This document shows positions 53,401 through 61,786 of a stretch of DNA of 64,000 nucleotides, piece after piece. The position numbers and the translations under genes are program-made. Each line of letters begins with the position of its first letter. The first letter of the stretch is position 1. The notes beneath the pieces were generated by a model, which was not told the origin of the DNA, made no database searches, and worked only from the letters and a program-made list of their open reading frames with translations. Source of the stretch: a virus; the IMG/VR virus record IMGVR_UViG_3300043570_001980, positions 186,001 through 250,000 of that record. One strand, 5' to 3'.

Positions 53401-54777
53401 AGAGCATTTGCCAATGGCAACGTCACTGTTAGCTCAGCTGGTACTGCCAACGTGCTGGTTGTGACCAGCTCAGGTGCCAACATTGCAGGTACATTGAATA
53501 CAGGTACTGGCAACGCCAACGTGGGCAACATTGGTGCAACCAATGCTGTGTTTACCAACATAAGTGGTAACTTAACTGGCAATGTAACCGGTACATTACT
53601 AACTGCTTCACAACCCAATATTACCACAGTTGGAACACTGGGTTCATTGTCAGTTAGTGGTAATATCACACCAGGTGGCATTGCTATGTCAACAGGTAAT
53701 GCCACAATTGGTAACCTGTATGTGTCAGGTACAACAACAATTGCGGGTAACATTACACAGGTATCAGGTAATTCAGGATCATTCTTTGGTAATGCATCCA
53801 CAGGTTTCAATGCCTTGTACGCTGGTTTGCCAGCTGGATTTACCTTGCTACCACAGTCTGTGGTCAACTTTGTATCACAGTTTGATAGTTATAGCCAGAT
53901 TAACAATCAGAACCAAAGTGCAGGTAACACAGCCACAACTGATTATGTATTAACTTCTGACAACGGCAATGACTCCACATACTACCTTGACATGGGTATT
54001 GCCAGTAGCACATATGACGGCGCTGTGGCTGTACTTGACAACGCCATGGGTACCTCGGTCACACCCAACGATGCTTACTTGTACACAACAGGTAATGTGG
54101 CCGCAGGTAATCCAAGTGATCTAGTGCTTGGTGCTATTGATGCAGGTGGACAAATTAGATTTGCGGTTGCTGGCAGTATGGCAGCCAACGTGGCAATGAA
54201 GCTGAATGCACCCAACACAACTTCTAGCAACACCACTACTGGTACTACTGTTATCACAGGTGGTGTTGGTATTTCAGGTGCGTTAAATGTTGGTGGTGCA
54301 ATTGGCACAAACAGCATTATCAACACAGGATCAAATGCCACTGGTAACATTGGATCAAGCTCAACATACTTTAATACTGTGTTTGCCAAAGCCACATCAG
54401 CTCAATACGCTGACTTGGCAGAGTACTACGAATCAGACGGTACTTACGAACCAGGTACTGTCATGATGTTTGGCGGATCAAAAGAAGTCACCATGGCTGG
54501 CACTAGCGCAAGTAGTGTAGCAGGTGTTATTTCTACAAATCCAAGTTACATCATGAACTCAGGACTGACAGCCGAATACACAGCAATAGTTGCGTTGACC
54601 GGTCGTGTTCCAACCAAGGTAGTTGGCACAGTCAAGAAAGGCGACATGATGATTTCTGCAGGTGCCGGACGTGCTTGTGCTTGTGCAAGTCCACAGATTG
54701 GCACAGTTATTGGTAAGGCACTAGCCGACTTTGATGGCGCAGAAGGCGTTATTGAAGTTGTTGTGGGTCGACTATAA
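50488..54777 (+). CDS. Large tail fibre protein with internal repeats and conserved C-terminal domain
   Basis: 1,429 residues. N terminus: TRIKNNQITDSTIDANVKLV. Residues about 165-620 consist of many copies of a short unit such as LIVATGNITGGN, IANIGTLEVTGN and VAGTLGVTGNANVGN, giving an extended triple beta-helix shaft. Two shared modules follow (IVVPVGNTLQRPATGVTGMM; FTGNGVATAFTLSEDSTTAS). The last 380 residues (from about 1050), including SAQYADLAEYYESDGTYEPG and VKKGDMMISAGAGRACACAS, are a conserved fibre tip domain shared with the 610-residue fibre. It is probably a main host-recognition fibre. It ends at a strong terminator. Confidence 0.88.
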   Translation: MAVTRIKNNQITDSTIDANVKLVSYSVTSAKLANNITYGSDFTISGNLVVNGTTTTIDTVNVSIQDPILLLADNQTGSPSLDIGFIGKRGNSTNIAFVWKESASQFETVYTSSEVTNTTVTVTSFADLKTFNFTAAGNANVGSNVVIVGTSTLQGNVIGNVTNFTGNIVAGNISTPGLINATGNITGGNVTTAGIANIGTLEVTGNGTVGGTLGVTGNATAGNVTTVGTANIGTLAVTGNGTVAGTLGVTGNANVGNLGTAGLIVATGNITGGNVTTAGIANIGTLEVTGNSNVAGTLGVTGNATVGNLTTAGTANVGTLIVTGNSNISGNFGVSGNITGNNLISINGIYGNGLNITGDAVITGNLAVQGNLTYIDIEDLRVSDPIIQLGGGANGNALVANDGYDRGTLLSYYTTAQGNAFMGWDNSTGNMFIASNVAIANEIISVNSYGTLQGGSLYFADGNITGNANVGNLGSSGLIVATGNITGGNLTTVGTANIGTLEVTGNGTVAGTLGVTGNANVGNLGTAGLIVATGNITGGNVTTVGIANIGTLAVTGNGTVAGTLGVTGNTTVGNLSSLGHIDVGNTLSVLGNANVGNLGTAGLIVATGNITGGNLTTAGLSSLGNIRISGDDITDTNGRVNFNTAGADVDFAVNGDTVANVFYVDAGTDTASFGNSAQTANALVAFNAATSIVVPVGNTLQRPATGVTGMMRFNTSSDSLEYYDNSKWTSAGTTFTVVVSDQFTGNGVATAFTLSEDSTTASTIVAINGVVQIPTTAYSVTGNALTFTEAPLSTDVIDARILTTTTTVTALQNATGSALVEAVDGQAVISVTGNILPTANSTFSLGNATSWWSSLYVAGNTIYLGNLQLKAVNGQMAFYAADGTTPATIASSSVDTTTIANGTSAVSVVTSGGNVRANIAGATVQTLSAGGANVTGYITATGNITGNYVLGNGSQLTGIDATSIQNGNANVRAFANGNVTVSSAGTANVLVVTSSGANIAGTLNTGTGNANVGNIGATNAVFTNISGNLTGNVTGTLLTASQPNITTVGTLGSLSVSGNITPGGIAMSTGNATIGNLYVSGTTTIAGNITQVSGNSGSFFGNASTGFNALYAGLPAGFTLLPQSVVNFVSQFDSYSQINNQNQSAGNTATTDYVLTSDNGNDSTYYLDMGIASSTYDGAVAVLDNAMGTSVTPNDAYLYTTGNVAAGNPSDLVLGAIDAGGQIRFAVAGSMAANVAMKLNAPNTTSSNTTTGTTVITGGVGISGALNVGGAIGTNSIINTGSNATGNIGSSSTYFNTVFAKATSAQYADLAEYYESDGTYEPGTVMMFGGSKEVTMAGTSASSVAGVISTNPSYIMNSGLTAEYTAIVALTGRVPTKVVGTVKKGDMMISAGAGRACACASPQIGTVIGKALADFDGAEGVIEVVVGRL
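50990..52330 (+). repeat. DNA-level repeats in the fibre shaft
   Basis: A unit containing GGACTAATTGTTGCCACAGG recurs at about 51271, 51917, 52069 and 52291, and 'GGTAATGGTACTGTTG'-type units recur between. Near-identity at DNA level favours recombination that changes shaft length. Confidence 0.85.
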
Positions 54778-54795
54778 TCAACTGACAAAGAACAA

Positions 54796-54825
54796 AATAG
54801 GGCCGCAGGTTGGCCCTATTTTTTT
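54796..54825 (+). terminator. Terminator after the large fibre gene
   Basis: AATAGGGCC (54796-54804) and GGCCCTATT (54812-54820), nine perfect pairs, followed by a T run to 54825. Confidence 0.92.
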
Positions 54826-54826
54826 G

Positions 54827-54834
54827 ACTAAATA
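54827..54834 (+). promoter_or_regulatory. Late promoter box upstream of the 385-residue fibre gene
   Basis: ACTAAATA immediately after the terminator, 20 bases before the ATG at 54855, with a weak GGTGG between. Confidence 0.5.
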
Positions 54835-54854
54835 TTAGATCAAATGGTGGACAC

Positions 54855-56012
54855 ATGGGTTTAACAAGGATATCAGCACAACAAATTTCAGACATTGATT
54901 ACAAGCAAGCGGTGCGTGTGATCACAGTTTCAAATGTTACATTAAGTGGCGGCGCCCCTGCTTCTGTTGACGGTGTTTCTTTGGCAACAAATGATAGGAT
55001 TCTTGTTGCTGGACAAACAACTGGCAGTCAAAATGGATTGTACGTGGTACAAACAGTAGGCAGCGGATCGTCGGGAACCTGGATTAGATCCACAGACAGC
55101 AATACAACTGGAGAATTAGAAGCCGGTACCATTGTAATGGTCACCGAGGGCAATGTTTACAAAGACACTCAATGGAAACTTACCACCAATAATCCCATTG
55201 TGCTTGGAACCACTGCACTTACATTTGAGCAAAATTCAGCGTTTGCATTTGGCAATATCTATGCCAACAGTACCGCGGTGCTGGCAAACACAGTTGGTGA
55301 TACACTGACATTGACCGCTGGTAATAATATTTCCATTACCGGAAATGCGGCAGCCAAGTCAGTGACCATTGGAGTCACTGGCATCAGTTTAAATTCTATC
55401 AGCAACGGTACAAGTAACGTTAATGTGGTCAGCTCAAATGGCAACATCACAATCAGTGTTGCCGGCACCAGTAATGTTGCAGAATTTTCTTCAACAGGAG
55501 TATATGTCCCGGGCGCAATATCAACATTGGGCAATATGACTATTGGTTCATCGTTGACTGTAGGACGTATAAACTCTAATCTTATTCCAGTAACTGACGT
55601 GATCTATAGTTTAGGAAATGCAACCCATCGTTGGAGCAACTTATATCTAGCAGGCAATACCATTTATCTAGGCAACAGTATTATTACTGAAAATGCAAAT
55701 GGTGACGTTGTTATTGATAACACAGGTAGTTTTGCGGTACCTGTGGGATCAACCCTACAGCGTAGTGCAGTTCAAGGTGCCATACGCTATAATACCACAG
55801 CCGGCGTGTTTGAAACCTACGACGGCGTAGGCTGGAACTCCTTAGCATATGGAACAGCCACAGATCTCCCGTTTGGTGACTACGGTAGTGTAAGTGATGT
55901 AGCTACAACTGATGCGTTTGGTGTGTCTGTAACATCCACGTTTGATTGTGGTGCCGAAGGACCAATTAGTTACAACGATTTAGCCACAGGCGAAGCCTAT
56001 GTTGGCGCATAA
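54855..56012 (+). CDS. Tail fibre-like protein
   Basis: 385 residues. The N-terminal part (TRISAQQISDIDYKQAVRVI, then DRILVAGQTTGSQNGLYVVQ and KDTQWKLTTNNPIVLGTTAL) is a fibre domain of the 'AVRVATTxNVTLSGxxxIDG' kind known from phage and prophage tail fibres. The middle has NGTSNVNVVSSNGNITISVA repeats, and the C terminus holds FAVPVGSTLQRSAVQGAIRY, the module shared with neighbouring fibre genes. It ends with an acidic DCGAEGPISYNDLATGEAYV. A CATAAATA overlaps its stop codon. Confidence 0.78.
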   Translation: MGLTRISAQQISDIDYKQAVRVITVSNVTLSGGAPASVDGVSLATNDRILVAGQTTGSQNGLYVVQTVGSGSSGTWIRSTDSNTTGELEAGTIVMVTEGNVYKDTQWKLTTNNPIVLGTTALTFEQNSAFAFGNIYANSTAVLANTVGDTLTLTAGNNISITGNAAAKSVTIGVTGISLNSISNGTSNVNVVSSNGNITISVAGTSNVAEFSSTGVYVPGAISTLGNMTIGSSLTVGRINSNLIPVTDVIYSLGNATHRWSNLYLAGNTIYLGNSIITENANGDVVIDNTGSFAVPVGSTLQRSAVQGAIRYNTTAGVFETYDGVGWNSLAYGTATDLPFGDYGSVSDVATTDAFGVSVTSTFDCGAEGPISYNDLATGEAYVGA

Positions 56013-56015
56013 ATA
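56008..56015 (+). promoter_or_regulatory. Late promoter of the 610-residue fibre gene
   Basis: CATAAATA overlapping the stop of the previous gene, 22 bases before the ATG at 56038, with AAGGA as ribosome binding site. Confidence 0.65.
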
Positions 56016-56037
56016 TAACAGTAGATAAGGATAATTC

Positions 56038-57870
56038 ATGCCAACCGTAGTTCAATTTAGACGAGGAACAACTGCACAAAACAACAATTTTCTCGGAGCC
56101 AACGGAGAAATTTCCGTTGACACAGATCTTCATGTTTTACGCATTGCTGACGGAGCCACTGTTGGTGGATTTGCATTGGTTGGACAAAATTGTGTTCAAA
56201 CTATAGCTAACAAAACATACACCGGGGCATCGCTTAGTGTAACTGGCAACGTATCAGGTAATTACATTTTAGGCAATGGTAGTCAACTAACTGGTATTGA
56301 TGCTACAAGTATTCAAAGTGGAACAAGTAATGTCAGAGTTGTTAGTTCTGGCGGCAATGTCACAGTAGGGATTAACGGGACTAGCAACGTAGTTGTTGTG
56401 TCATCCACAGGAGCCAACGTTGCAGGTACACTAGGTGTAACCGGAAATATCACAGGCAGTTACATCTTGGGTAATGGTAGCCAACTAACCGGTATTGATG
56501 CAACCAGCATTCAGAGTGGTACATCTAACGTTAGAGTTGTAAGCTCAGGCGGAAACGCCACGGTTAGCATTGGTGGAACATCAAATGTGGCAGTATTTGC
56601 CTCAACAGGTGCGTATGTAACCGGTGTTATAAGCGCCACAGGTAATATTAGTGGTAACAACATCTCTGGTACATTAACAACTGCAAGTCAGCCAAATATT
56701 ACTGCTGTGGGAACTTTAGGTTCATTGGCTGTTAGTGGCAACATTACCCCAGGAGGCATTGCTATGTCAACTGGTAATGCCACAATTGGTAACTTGTATG
56801 TGTCAGGCACAACAACAATTGCAGGTAACATTGTACAGGTATCTGGCAACTCAGGTCAGTTCTTTGGTAATTCGTCAACTGGTTTCAATGCATTGTATGC
56901 TGGGTTGCCAGCAGGATACACACTACTGCCACAATCCGTAGTTAACTTTGTATCACAGTTTGATGATTACTCTCAAATTAACAATCAAAACCAAAGTGCA
57001 GGTAACACAGCCACAAGTGACTGGGTATTGACTTCTAACAACGGCAATGATTCAACATATTATGCTGACTTTGGTATTGCTAGTAGTACATATGACGGCG
57101 CCGTGGCAGTTCTTAACAACGCCATGGGTAACTCAGTTACTGCCAATGACGCTTATTTGTATGTTACGGGTAACGTGGCAGCTGGCAATCCAAGTGACCT
57201 AGTACTTGGTGCCATTGATGTTGGTGGACAAATAAGATTCCCAGTTGGCGGCAGTACGGCAGCCAATGTGGCAATGAAACTGAATGCACCCAACACAACC
57301 TCCAGTTCAACCACAACTGGTACTGCTGTTATCACAGGCGGAGTCGGAGTGTCAGGTGCGCTTAATGTTGGTGGTACTATTGGCACAAACAATATTATCA
57401 ACACAGGATCAAATGCCACTGGTAACATTGGCAATTCAACTACCAGCTTCAACACAGTATTTGCCAAGGCCACATCTGCACAGTATGCTGACGTTGCAGA
57501 AAAATATGTAGCTGATAAAATTTATCCACCGGGTACTGTTGTTGAGTTTGGTGGCGAAGCAGAGGTAACAATTACCACTGTTTCTAGCAGTCCAGCAGTG
57601 GCTGGCATTATCTCCACAAATCCTGCATTTATAATGAATGCAGGAGAAAATAATGTTAATGCAGTTTTGGTTGCCCTGTTAGGAAGAGTTCCTTGCCGTG
57701 TGGTTGGCGATATCAAAAAAGGAGATCGACTGGTTTCTAGTGATATTCCTGGAGTTGCTAAAAAATTAAATCCTGCTGAGTATCAGCCAGGATGTATTCT
57801 TGGTAAAGCGTTGGAAAACTATTCAAGTTCTGAACCAGGAGTAATCGAAGTCATAGGAGGACGTTTATGA
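56038..57870 (+). CDS. Tail fibre protein, paralogue of the large fibre
   Basis: 610 residues. The N terminus (VVQFRRGTTAQNNNFLGANG, then EISVDTDLHVLRIADGATVG) is the attachment domain found in Mtd-type and other phage receptor-binding proteins. Three GNGSQLTGIDATSIQ-type units follow; one also occurs in the large fibre near 53340. The C-terminal ~390 residues are highly similar to those of the 1,429-residue fibre at both DNA and protein level, diverging toward the tip (DKIYPPGTVVEFGGEAEVTI, CRVVGDIKKGDRLVSSDIPG). It is probably a second host-recognition fibre. Overlaps the next gene by four bases (ATGA). Confidence 0.87.
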   Translation: MPTVVQFRRGTTAQNNNFLGANGEISVDTDLHVLRIADGATVGGFALVGQNCVQTIANKTYTGASLSVTGNVSGNYILGNGSQLTGIDATSIQSGTSNVRVVSSGGNVTVGINGTSNVVVVSSTGANVAGTLGVTGNITGSYILGNGSQLTGIDATSIQSGTSNVRVVSSGGNATVSIGGTSNVAVFASTGAYVTGVISATGNISGNNISGTLTTASQPNITAVGTLGSLAVSGNITPGGIAMSTGNATIGNLYVSGTTTIAGNIVQVSGNSGQFFGNSSTGFNALYAGLPAGYTLLPQSVVNFVSQFDDYSQINNQNQSAGNTATSDWVLTSNNGNDSTYYADFGIASSTYDGAVAVLNNAMGNSVTANDAYLYVTGNVAAGNPSDLVLGAIDVGGQIRFPVGGSTAANVAMKLNAPNTTSSSTTTGTAVITGGVGVSGALNVGGTIGTNNIINTGSNATGNIGNSTTSFNTVFAKATSAQYADVAEKYVADKIYPPGTVVEFGGEAEVTITTVSSSPAVAGIISTNPAFIMNAGENNVNAVLVALLGRVPCRVVGDIKKGDRLVSSDIPGVAKKLNPAEYQPGCILGKALENYSSSEPGVIEVIGGRL

Positions 57871-58541
57871 ATATTACCAACAGATATCGTGCTGATTACA
57901 CCGGAGAATTTGTAGTTACAAATTTAGTCTGGGCTGGCAACCAAAAACATCAAACAAGAGAATGGTTACCTAACCCAATTGAAAACCAACATATTTCAGG
58001 TCGTGCCGCAGTCATTGGCAGCGTACTTGATCAGGAACAATTTGATTTTAAAAAGCTAGAAAAACACAAAGGTGGATTACTAGGACAAAAAAAATTACAA
58101 ACATACGGATCAGGAGATTTGTGGAAGTCAATGAAATTTGATTTTTATGTCACTTCCTCAGACAGTCACTTACAAGAAGTTAATGCAACAGGATATTCAG
58201 AACAAAATATTGTCTATACAACAGCAAAAAATGTTTCTAAGTATCCAGGTAAATTTTATCTAGTGCCACACATTGGACGCCTTGATGAACTGGCAATGGC
58301 AGTTTATCTTGCGGCATTTGATGGCCACAACGAAGTATTCTTATTTGGGTATAACAATGACACTCATGATATAGCTGGTAGAATTACCTGGAAAGAACAT
58401 GTTAACTCAATTTTTGCGGCTTATAAAACAACAGAATTTATATTAGTTGGAACAGAAACAAATATGCCAGACATGTGGAAGAACAACAGAAATGTAAGTT
58501 GCCAAAATTTTAGACAATTTATTACTTACTGTGACGTGTAA
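57867..58541 (+). CDS. Protein of unknown function, Rossmann-like, coupled to a fibre gene
   Basis: 224 residues. AAVIGSVLDQEQFDFKKLEK, DFYVTSSDSHLQEVNATGYS and NEVFLFGYNNDTHD form an alpha/beta pattern resembling the 45130 protein (SIYLLGFDMGPSE); the resemblance is visual. It may be a sugar-modifying or fibre-linked protein. It starts inside the end of the 610-residue fibre gene (ATGA) and ends by overlapping the convergent Nudix gene over 20 bases, so its message has no room for its own terminator. Confidence 0.6.
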   Translation: MNITNRYRADYTGEFVVTNLVWAGNQKHQTREWLPNPIENQHISGRAAVIGSVLDQEQFDFKKLEKHKGGLLGQKKLQTYGSGDLWKSMKFDFYVTSSDSHLQEVNATGYSEQNIVYTTAKNVSKYPGKFYLVPHIGRLDELAMAVYLAAFDGHNEVFLFGYNNDTHDIAGRITWKEHVNSIFAAYKTTEFILVGTETNMPDMWKNNRNVSCQNFRQFITYCDV

Positions 58542-58953
58542 CAGTTTTTTTTAACGTATCAATTTTATTTTGTACTGCTTCAAAATTAACAGTTGACCAC
58601 AACCCAGGGTGCATGGGCCTAGGCCATGTGCCCGTGTCTATCCAGGCATATCCTATGTGTTCATGATTGAGAGTTGGTTTGAATTCTTCAGCAACACAGC
58701 AGAAAAATGTATGATAGCAAAATAATCCATCAGCACTGGTAAATTGTTCCAAGGGAATTAATTTAAAGTGAAAGGGAAAAAATCCAAGCTCTTCGGTGCA
58801 TTCCCTGTGCATTGTATCTAGTAGAGTTTCGTTAAGTTCTGTTTTACCACCAGGTAATCCCCAGGTGTTTGGATGTTTAGGATCGTCTCTTAACAAATAC
58901 AAATACCTTTGAGTGTCTAAACTATAAAACCAAATACCAACAGCATTGATCAT
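58522..58953 (-). CDS. Nudix hydrolase
   Basis: 143 residues. The Nudix box begins GGKTELNE at about residue 35 and ends RECTEELG, giving the complete Gx5Ex7REuxEExGu pattern with all catalytic glutamates. WGLPGG precedes it. Nudix enzymes hydrolyse nucleoside diphosphates linked to another group, such as oxidised dNTPs, ADP-ribose or dinucleoside polyphosphates; the substrate is not predictable here. The ATG overlaps the gp15 stop (ATGA), so it is coupled to a neck gene. Its end overlaps the convergent fibre-unit gene. Confidence 0.9.
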   Translation of the reverse strand: MINAVGIWFYSLDTQRYLYLLRDDPKHPNTWGLPGGKTELNETLLDTMHRECTEELGFFPFHFKLIPLEQFTSADGLFCYHTFFCCVAEEFKPTLNHEHIGYAWIDTGTWPRPMHPGLWSTVNFEAVQNKIDTLKKTVTRHSK

Positions 58954-60332
58954 AGCACCAGACTCCAGGTGCCTCCTGGGTATATACCCTCATAGCTTTT
59001 TACCCATTCACTGCCAGTCCATCGATATTGCAACCCTGTGGTCAAATTTGTACAAAATTGCAAGTTATCAGTGCTGTCAACAGCTCTAAATACAACGTCC
59101 CATGCGCCATCAATATATTGAACAATATCATTGGCGTTGGCCACCAACGGACCCCAGGCCACGGCAGGGTGTATATTTCCAATAGCACCAACAGCATTTA
59201 ATAACAAGTATCTTGTGCCTGCAACGGCCGCTGGTAGACCCACTCCTGGACCACTGATCAACGGATCAATCACAGCATCAATTGGAGCCAACGTATTTTG
59301 TGGAACGGTGTCTATGTCTACATCAAACAGCATAAATCGCTCATCAGTGGGATCGTAAGTAACAGTACCAATAACTGTGCCTGAATCGTCCCATTGATCT
59401 TCAAGTCGAATCTGACTAATGCCTGGCCTTAATACACCATACATCCCAACCACTGCTGGCCACAGTTCATTGCTGGGAGGACTGTCGGGCAAGTTTGTGT
59501 TGGCATTTGATTGATCCACCGTGATTTTTTCTTTGAGAATCTGTATTTTATTACCAATTAACAACGTCTGGTAACCATATGGTGTAATCTGTTGTCTTGT
59601 ACCTAATAACAAATCGTTGTTGGTGATGGCATCGCTGGCATCACCTAAACTGTTAAACACAGAATATATAATTTTTTCAACCACACCCAACTTCTTAACT
59701 TTAGCAGGACTACTGATCCAAATTGGAATGCCAAATCGCATGGTCATAACGTCAATGGGATTTTCTGTGCCTTGAGGAATAACTCTACTGGTCCAGGTAA
59801 CAGATTCTAATTCAACCACGGTCAAACTGGTCCAATCAACAAAGTTGTCTGTGCCCTGTAGCTCTAATGCAGGATTAAACAATGTTGCTATTTGTTCAAA
59901 CAACTGCATTTTCTGATTGGTGTTTGAGGTCCAGATATCCAAACTAATAGTCATTTTGTAAGGAACTGGCATTAACCTTTCGATAGTAAATGCATTACCC
60001 TGTGTAGTTTCGTAGGTGTCTGTAGTGGTATCGTAGTAGCGTTGTCTAACTTGCATTTTATTAACGTGGTAAGGTTCCTGCAATCTTGGACGATCGTAGT
60101 CCATGCCAGTTATGTAAAATGTCATCAACGGAGTAGAAGGTAAACTGTTGGCAGAGTTTTCCTGCAGAATAGTCTGTGCCTGACGTGTTGCATCCCCGTA
60201 ACGGACTGGCACACGTATCAATGTTGCGTTTGCACTTTCATCTCTGCCGTATTCAATTGCAAAGTTAGAAAAAATTCTTGTAAACTGTAACAAAAATCTT
60301 CGTATCTGCTCATCATAAAAAAACTGTTGCAT
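58950..60332 (-). CDS. 15: Tail completion and sheath stabiliser protein gp15
   Basis: 460 residues; T4 gp15 is 272, so this has a long C-terminal addition. The N-terminal half is the gp15 fold: FYDEQIRRFLLQFTRIFSNF, VPVRYGDATRQAQTILQENS, ERLMPVPYKMTISLDIWTSN and IPIWISSPAKVKKLGVVE. The added part (WPAVVGMYGVLRPGISQIRL and beyond) includes LQFCTNLTTGLQYRWTGSEW, a beta-rich domain like those in carbohydrate-facing proteins. gp15 caps the tail and joins it to the neck. It follows gp14 after three bases. Confidence 0.9.
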   Translation of the reverse strand: MQQFFYDEQIRRFLLQFTRIFSNFAIEYGRDESANATLIRVPVRYGDATRQAQTILQENSANSLPSTPLMTFYITGMDYDRPRLQEPYHVNKMQVRQRYYDTTTDTYETTQGNAFTIERLMPVPYKMTISLDIWTSNTNQKMQLFEQIATLFNPALELQGTDNFVDWTSLTVVELESVTWTSRVIPQGTENPIDVMTMRFGIPIWISSPAKVKKLGVVEKIIYSVFNSLGDASDAITNNDLLLGTRQQITPYGYQTLLIGNKIQILKEKITVDQSNANTNLPDSPPSNELWPAVVGMYGVLRPGISQIRLEDQWDDSGTVIGTVTYDPTDERFMLFDVDIDTVPQNTLAPIDAVIDPLISGPGVGLPAAVAGTRYLLLNAVGAIGNIHPAVAWGPLVANANDIVQYIDGAWDVVFRAVDSTDNLQFCTNLTTGLQYRWTGSEWVKSYEGIYPGGTWSLVL

Positions 60333-60335
60333 GTA

Positions 60336-61661
60336 TTATCCGCCGTTATCTGCTCTGGGTTTAAGAATCTCACTAAGGCTTTGTCTGCTTGGAATTGCGC
60401 CTCGGTCATTGGTTTCAACTTCATTGGTGTTGTTTACAAAGCTTGATCGCAGGGTCTTATTCATTGGACCATTTGTGAGATCAGTTCTGACCTTGTCCTC
60501 AATCTTGAGCCAGGATTTGCCATTGAATCTAAACAATCTATTTGGAAAATAATCTAATCTTAGTGCATAATCGCCTTCGGCTGGATTAGCAGGAAACGAT
60601 ACCCCAGGGGTTACCGGTAAACCGTTTGGCGCAATACCATCTCCAGTGAGATAACCCATTGTGTAGCCATCTCCTGTGGGTGTCTGTGACGCATCTGATG
60701 AGTTTGGTTCCAGTCCATCAACAGTATTAAGTGTACCGTCAGCAGTTACTCCGCTTGGGTCAGCCGGTGTTCCATCAGGATTGGTTGGATAGATATAAAA
60801 CTTAACAGTATCATAACCACTGAGCGGTACTTCAATTTCGGCCTGTGCAAGAATAGCATCATTGAGCGCAAGATCTTTTGGTCTTGTGCTCATTACATCG
60901 CTGGTGGTTGGTGGATCAACTTCTAGCCAGTATGCAGTATTGGTGATGTCCGTGTCCACTGGAACATTTGCAATAGCTCGATAATATGTGTCGCCGTTGT
61001 TGACAATAGTACCAGTTGGATAAAAATTTCCTGGATCCCAAATGTTTTCTGTCACAAAAGGCTTGTTGACAATCTCTTGGTATTCTTGTGCATTGACCAT
61101 AGGTGTGGCTTTGACACGCCACAGGTGTGGCAACCAAGTTTGACTAAAACCTTCACTGGCAAAAGCTGAATCCTGAATCACATAATACTTGGGCAATGCA
61201 CGTGGAATTGTATCGTTTAATGGATTGTAGTCTTTTAAATTTGGCACTTCCAACACATCACCACTCATGAGCTTTCTTCCAATGGTATCAAGCATATCGT
61301 TGTAGTGGAATGTAAGAAACAAAGTATCATTGTTAAGGAATAGACCAAATTGCGTTAAATCAAAATCGATGTCCTGTGTTCGGTAAACGCCACGTAATCG
61401 GTAAATGTCTGGATCATACGCACGATCTCTATTTTCTAACAATAACAAATCCTGAATAAACAACGGATTTTCAAAGGTGTAATTTGGTTGTGTGGCATCA
61501 AAATTTCCACTTTCAGTTGAATCTCCTGTGCCCGTTTTGGGACCAAGATACTTGTGTATGAATATATCAAGTCCACCAACGGTGTACATTTCCGCAATAG
61601 TGCGGTCCAGAAACTGGTAGTCACTGGTTCTATTAGGGCGATAAAGGCTTAAACGTGGCAT
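60336..61661 (-). CDS. 14: Neck protein gp14
   Basis: 441 residues (T4 gp14 is 256). The N terminus (PRLSLYRPNRTSDYQFLDRT, then VGGLDIFIHKYLGPKTG) with DLLLLENRDRAYDPDIYRLR and IGRKLMSGDVLEVPNLKDYN is typical of cyanophage-type gp14. gp14 with gp13 closes the head after packaging. The central insertion includes VTENIWDPGNFYPTGTIVNN and GDTYYRAIANVPVDTDITNT, a carbohydrate-binding-like segment that T4 lacks. A CATAAATA ends seven bases before the ATG, with no Shine-Dalgarno sequence. Confidence 0.88.
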   Translation of the reverse strand: MPRLSLYRPNRTSDYQFLDRTIAEMYTVGGLDIFIHKYLGPKTGTGDSTESGNFDATQPNYTFENPLFIQDLLLLENRDRAYDPDIYRLRGVYRTQDIDFDLTQFGLFLNNDTLFLTFHYNDMLDTIGRKLMSGDVLEVPNLKDYNPLNDTIPRALPKYYVIQDSAFASEGFSQTWLPHLWRVKATPMVNAQEYQEIVNKPFVTENIWDPGNFYPTGTIVNNGDTYYRAIANVPVDTDITNTAYWLEVDPPTTSDVMSTRPKDLALNDAILAQAEIEVPLSGYDTVKFYIYPTNPDGTPADPSGVTADGTLNTVDGLEPNSSDASQTPTGDGYTMGYLTGDGIAPNGLPVTPGVSFPANPAEGDYALRLDYFPNRLFRFNGKSWLKIEDKVRTDLTNGPMNKTLRSSFVNNTNEVETNDRGAIPSRQSLSEILKPRADNGG

Positions 61662-61668
61662 AGTGTAC

Positions 61669-61676
61669 TATTTATG
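61669..61676 (-). promoter_or_regulatory. Late promoter box abutting gp14 start
   Basis: CATAAATA on the minus strand followed by GTACACT and the ATG, predicting a +1 at or within two bases of the start codon. Confidence 0.6.
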
Positions 61677-61731
61677 GGTGGCATTGTAGTTTAGTTTAAA
61701 GCTAGTGTGTTCTAAAAACAACACTTGACAG

Positions 61732-61760
61732 TTGACAAATAATTCAATTGCTGTTATAAT
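61732..61760 (+). promoter_or_regulatory. Consensus sigma-70 promoter
   Basis: TTGACA at 61732-61737, exactly 17 bases, TATAAT at 61755-61760: a perfect consensus. Another TTGACA lies just upstream at 61725. It should be a strong early promoter for the rightward unit. Confidence 0.92.
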
Positions 61761-61786
61761 TACAACTTAACCAAAAGGAGTATATA

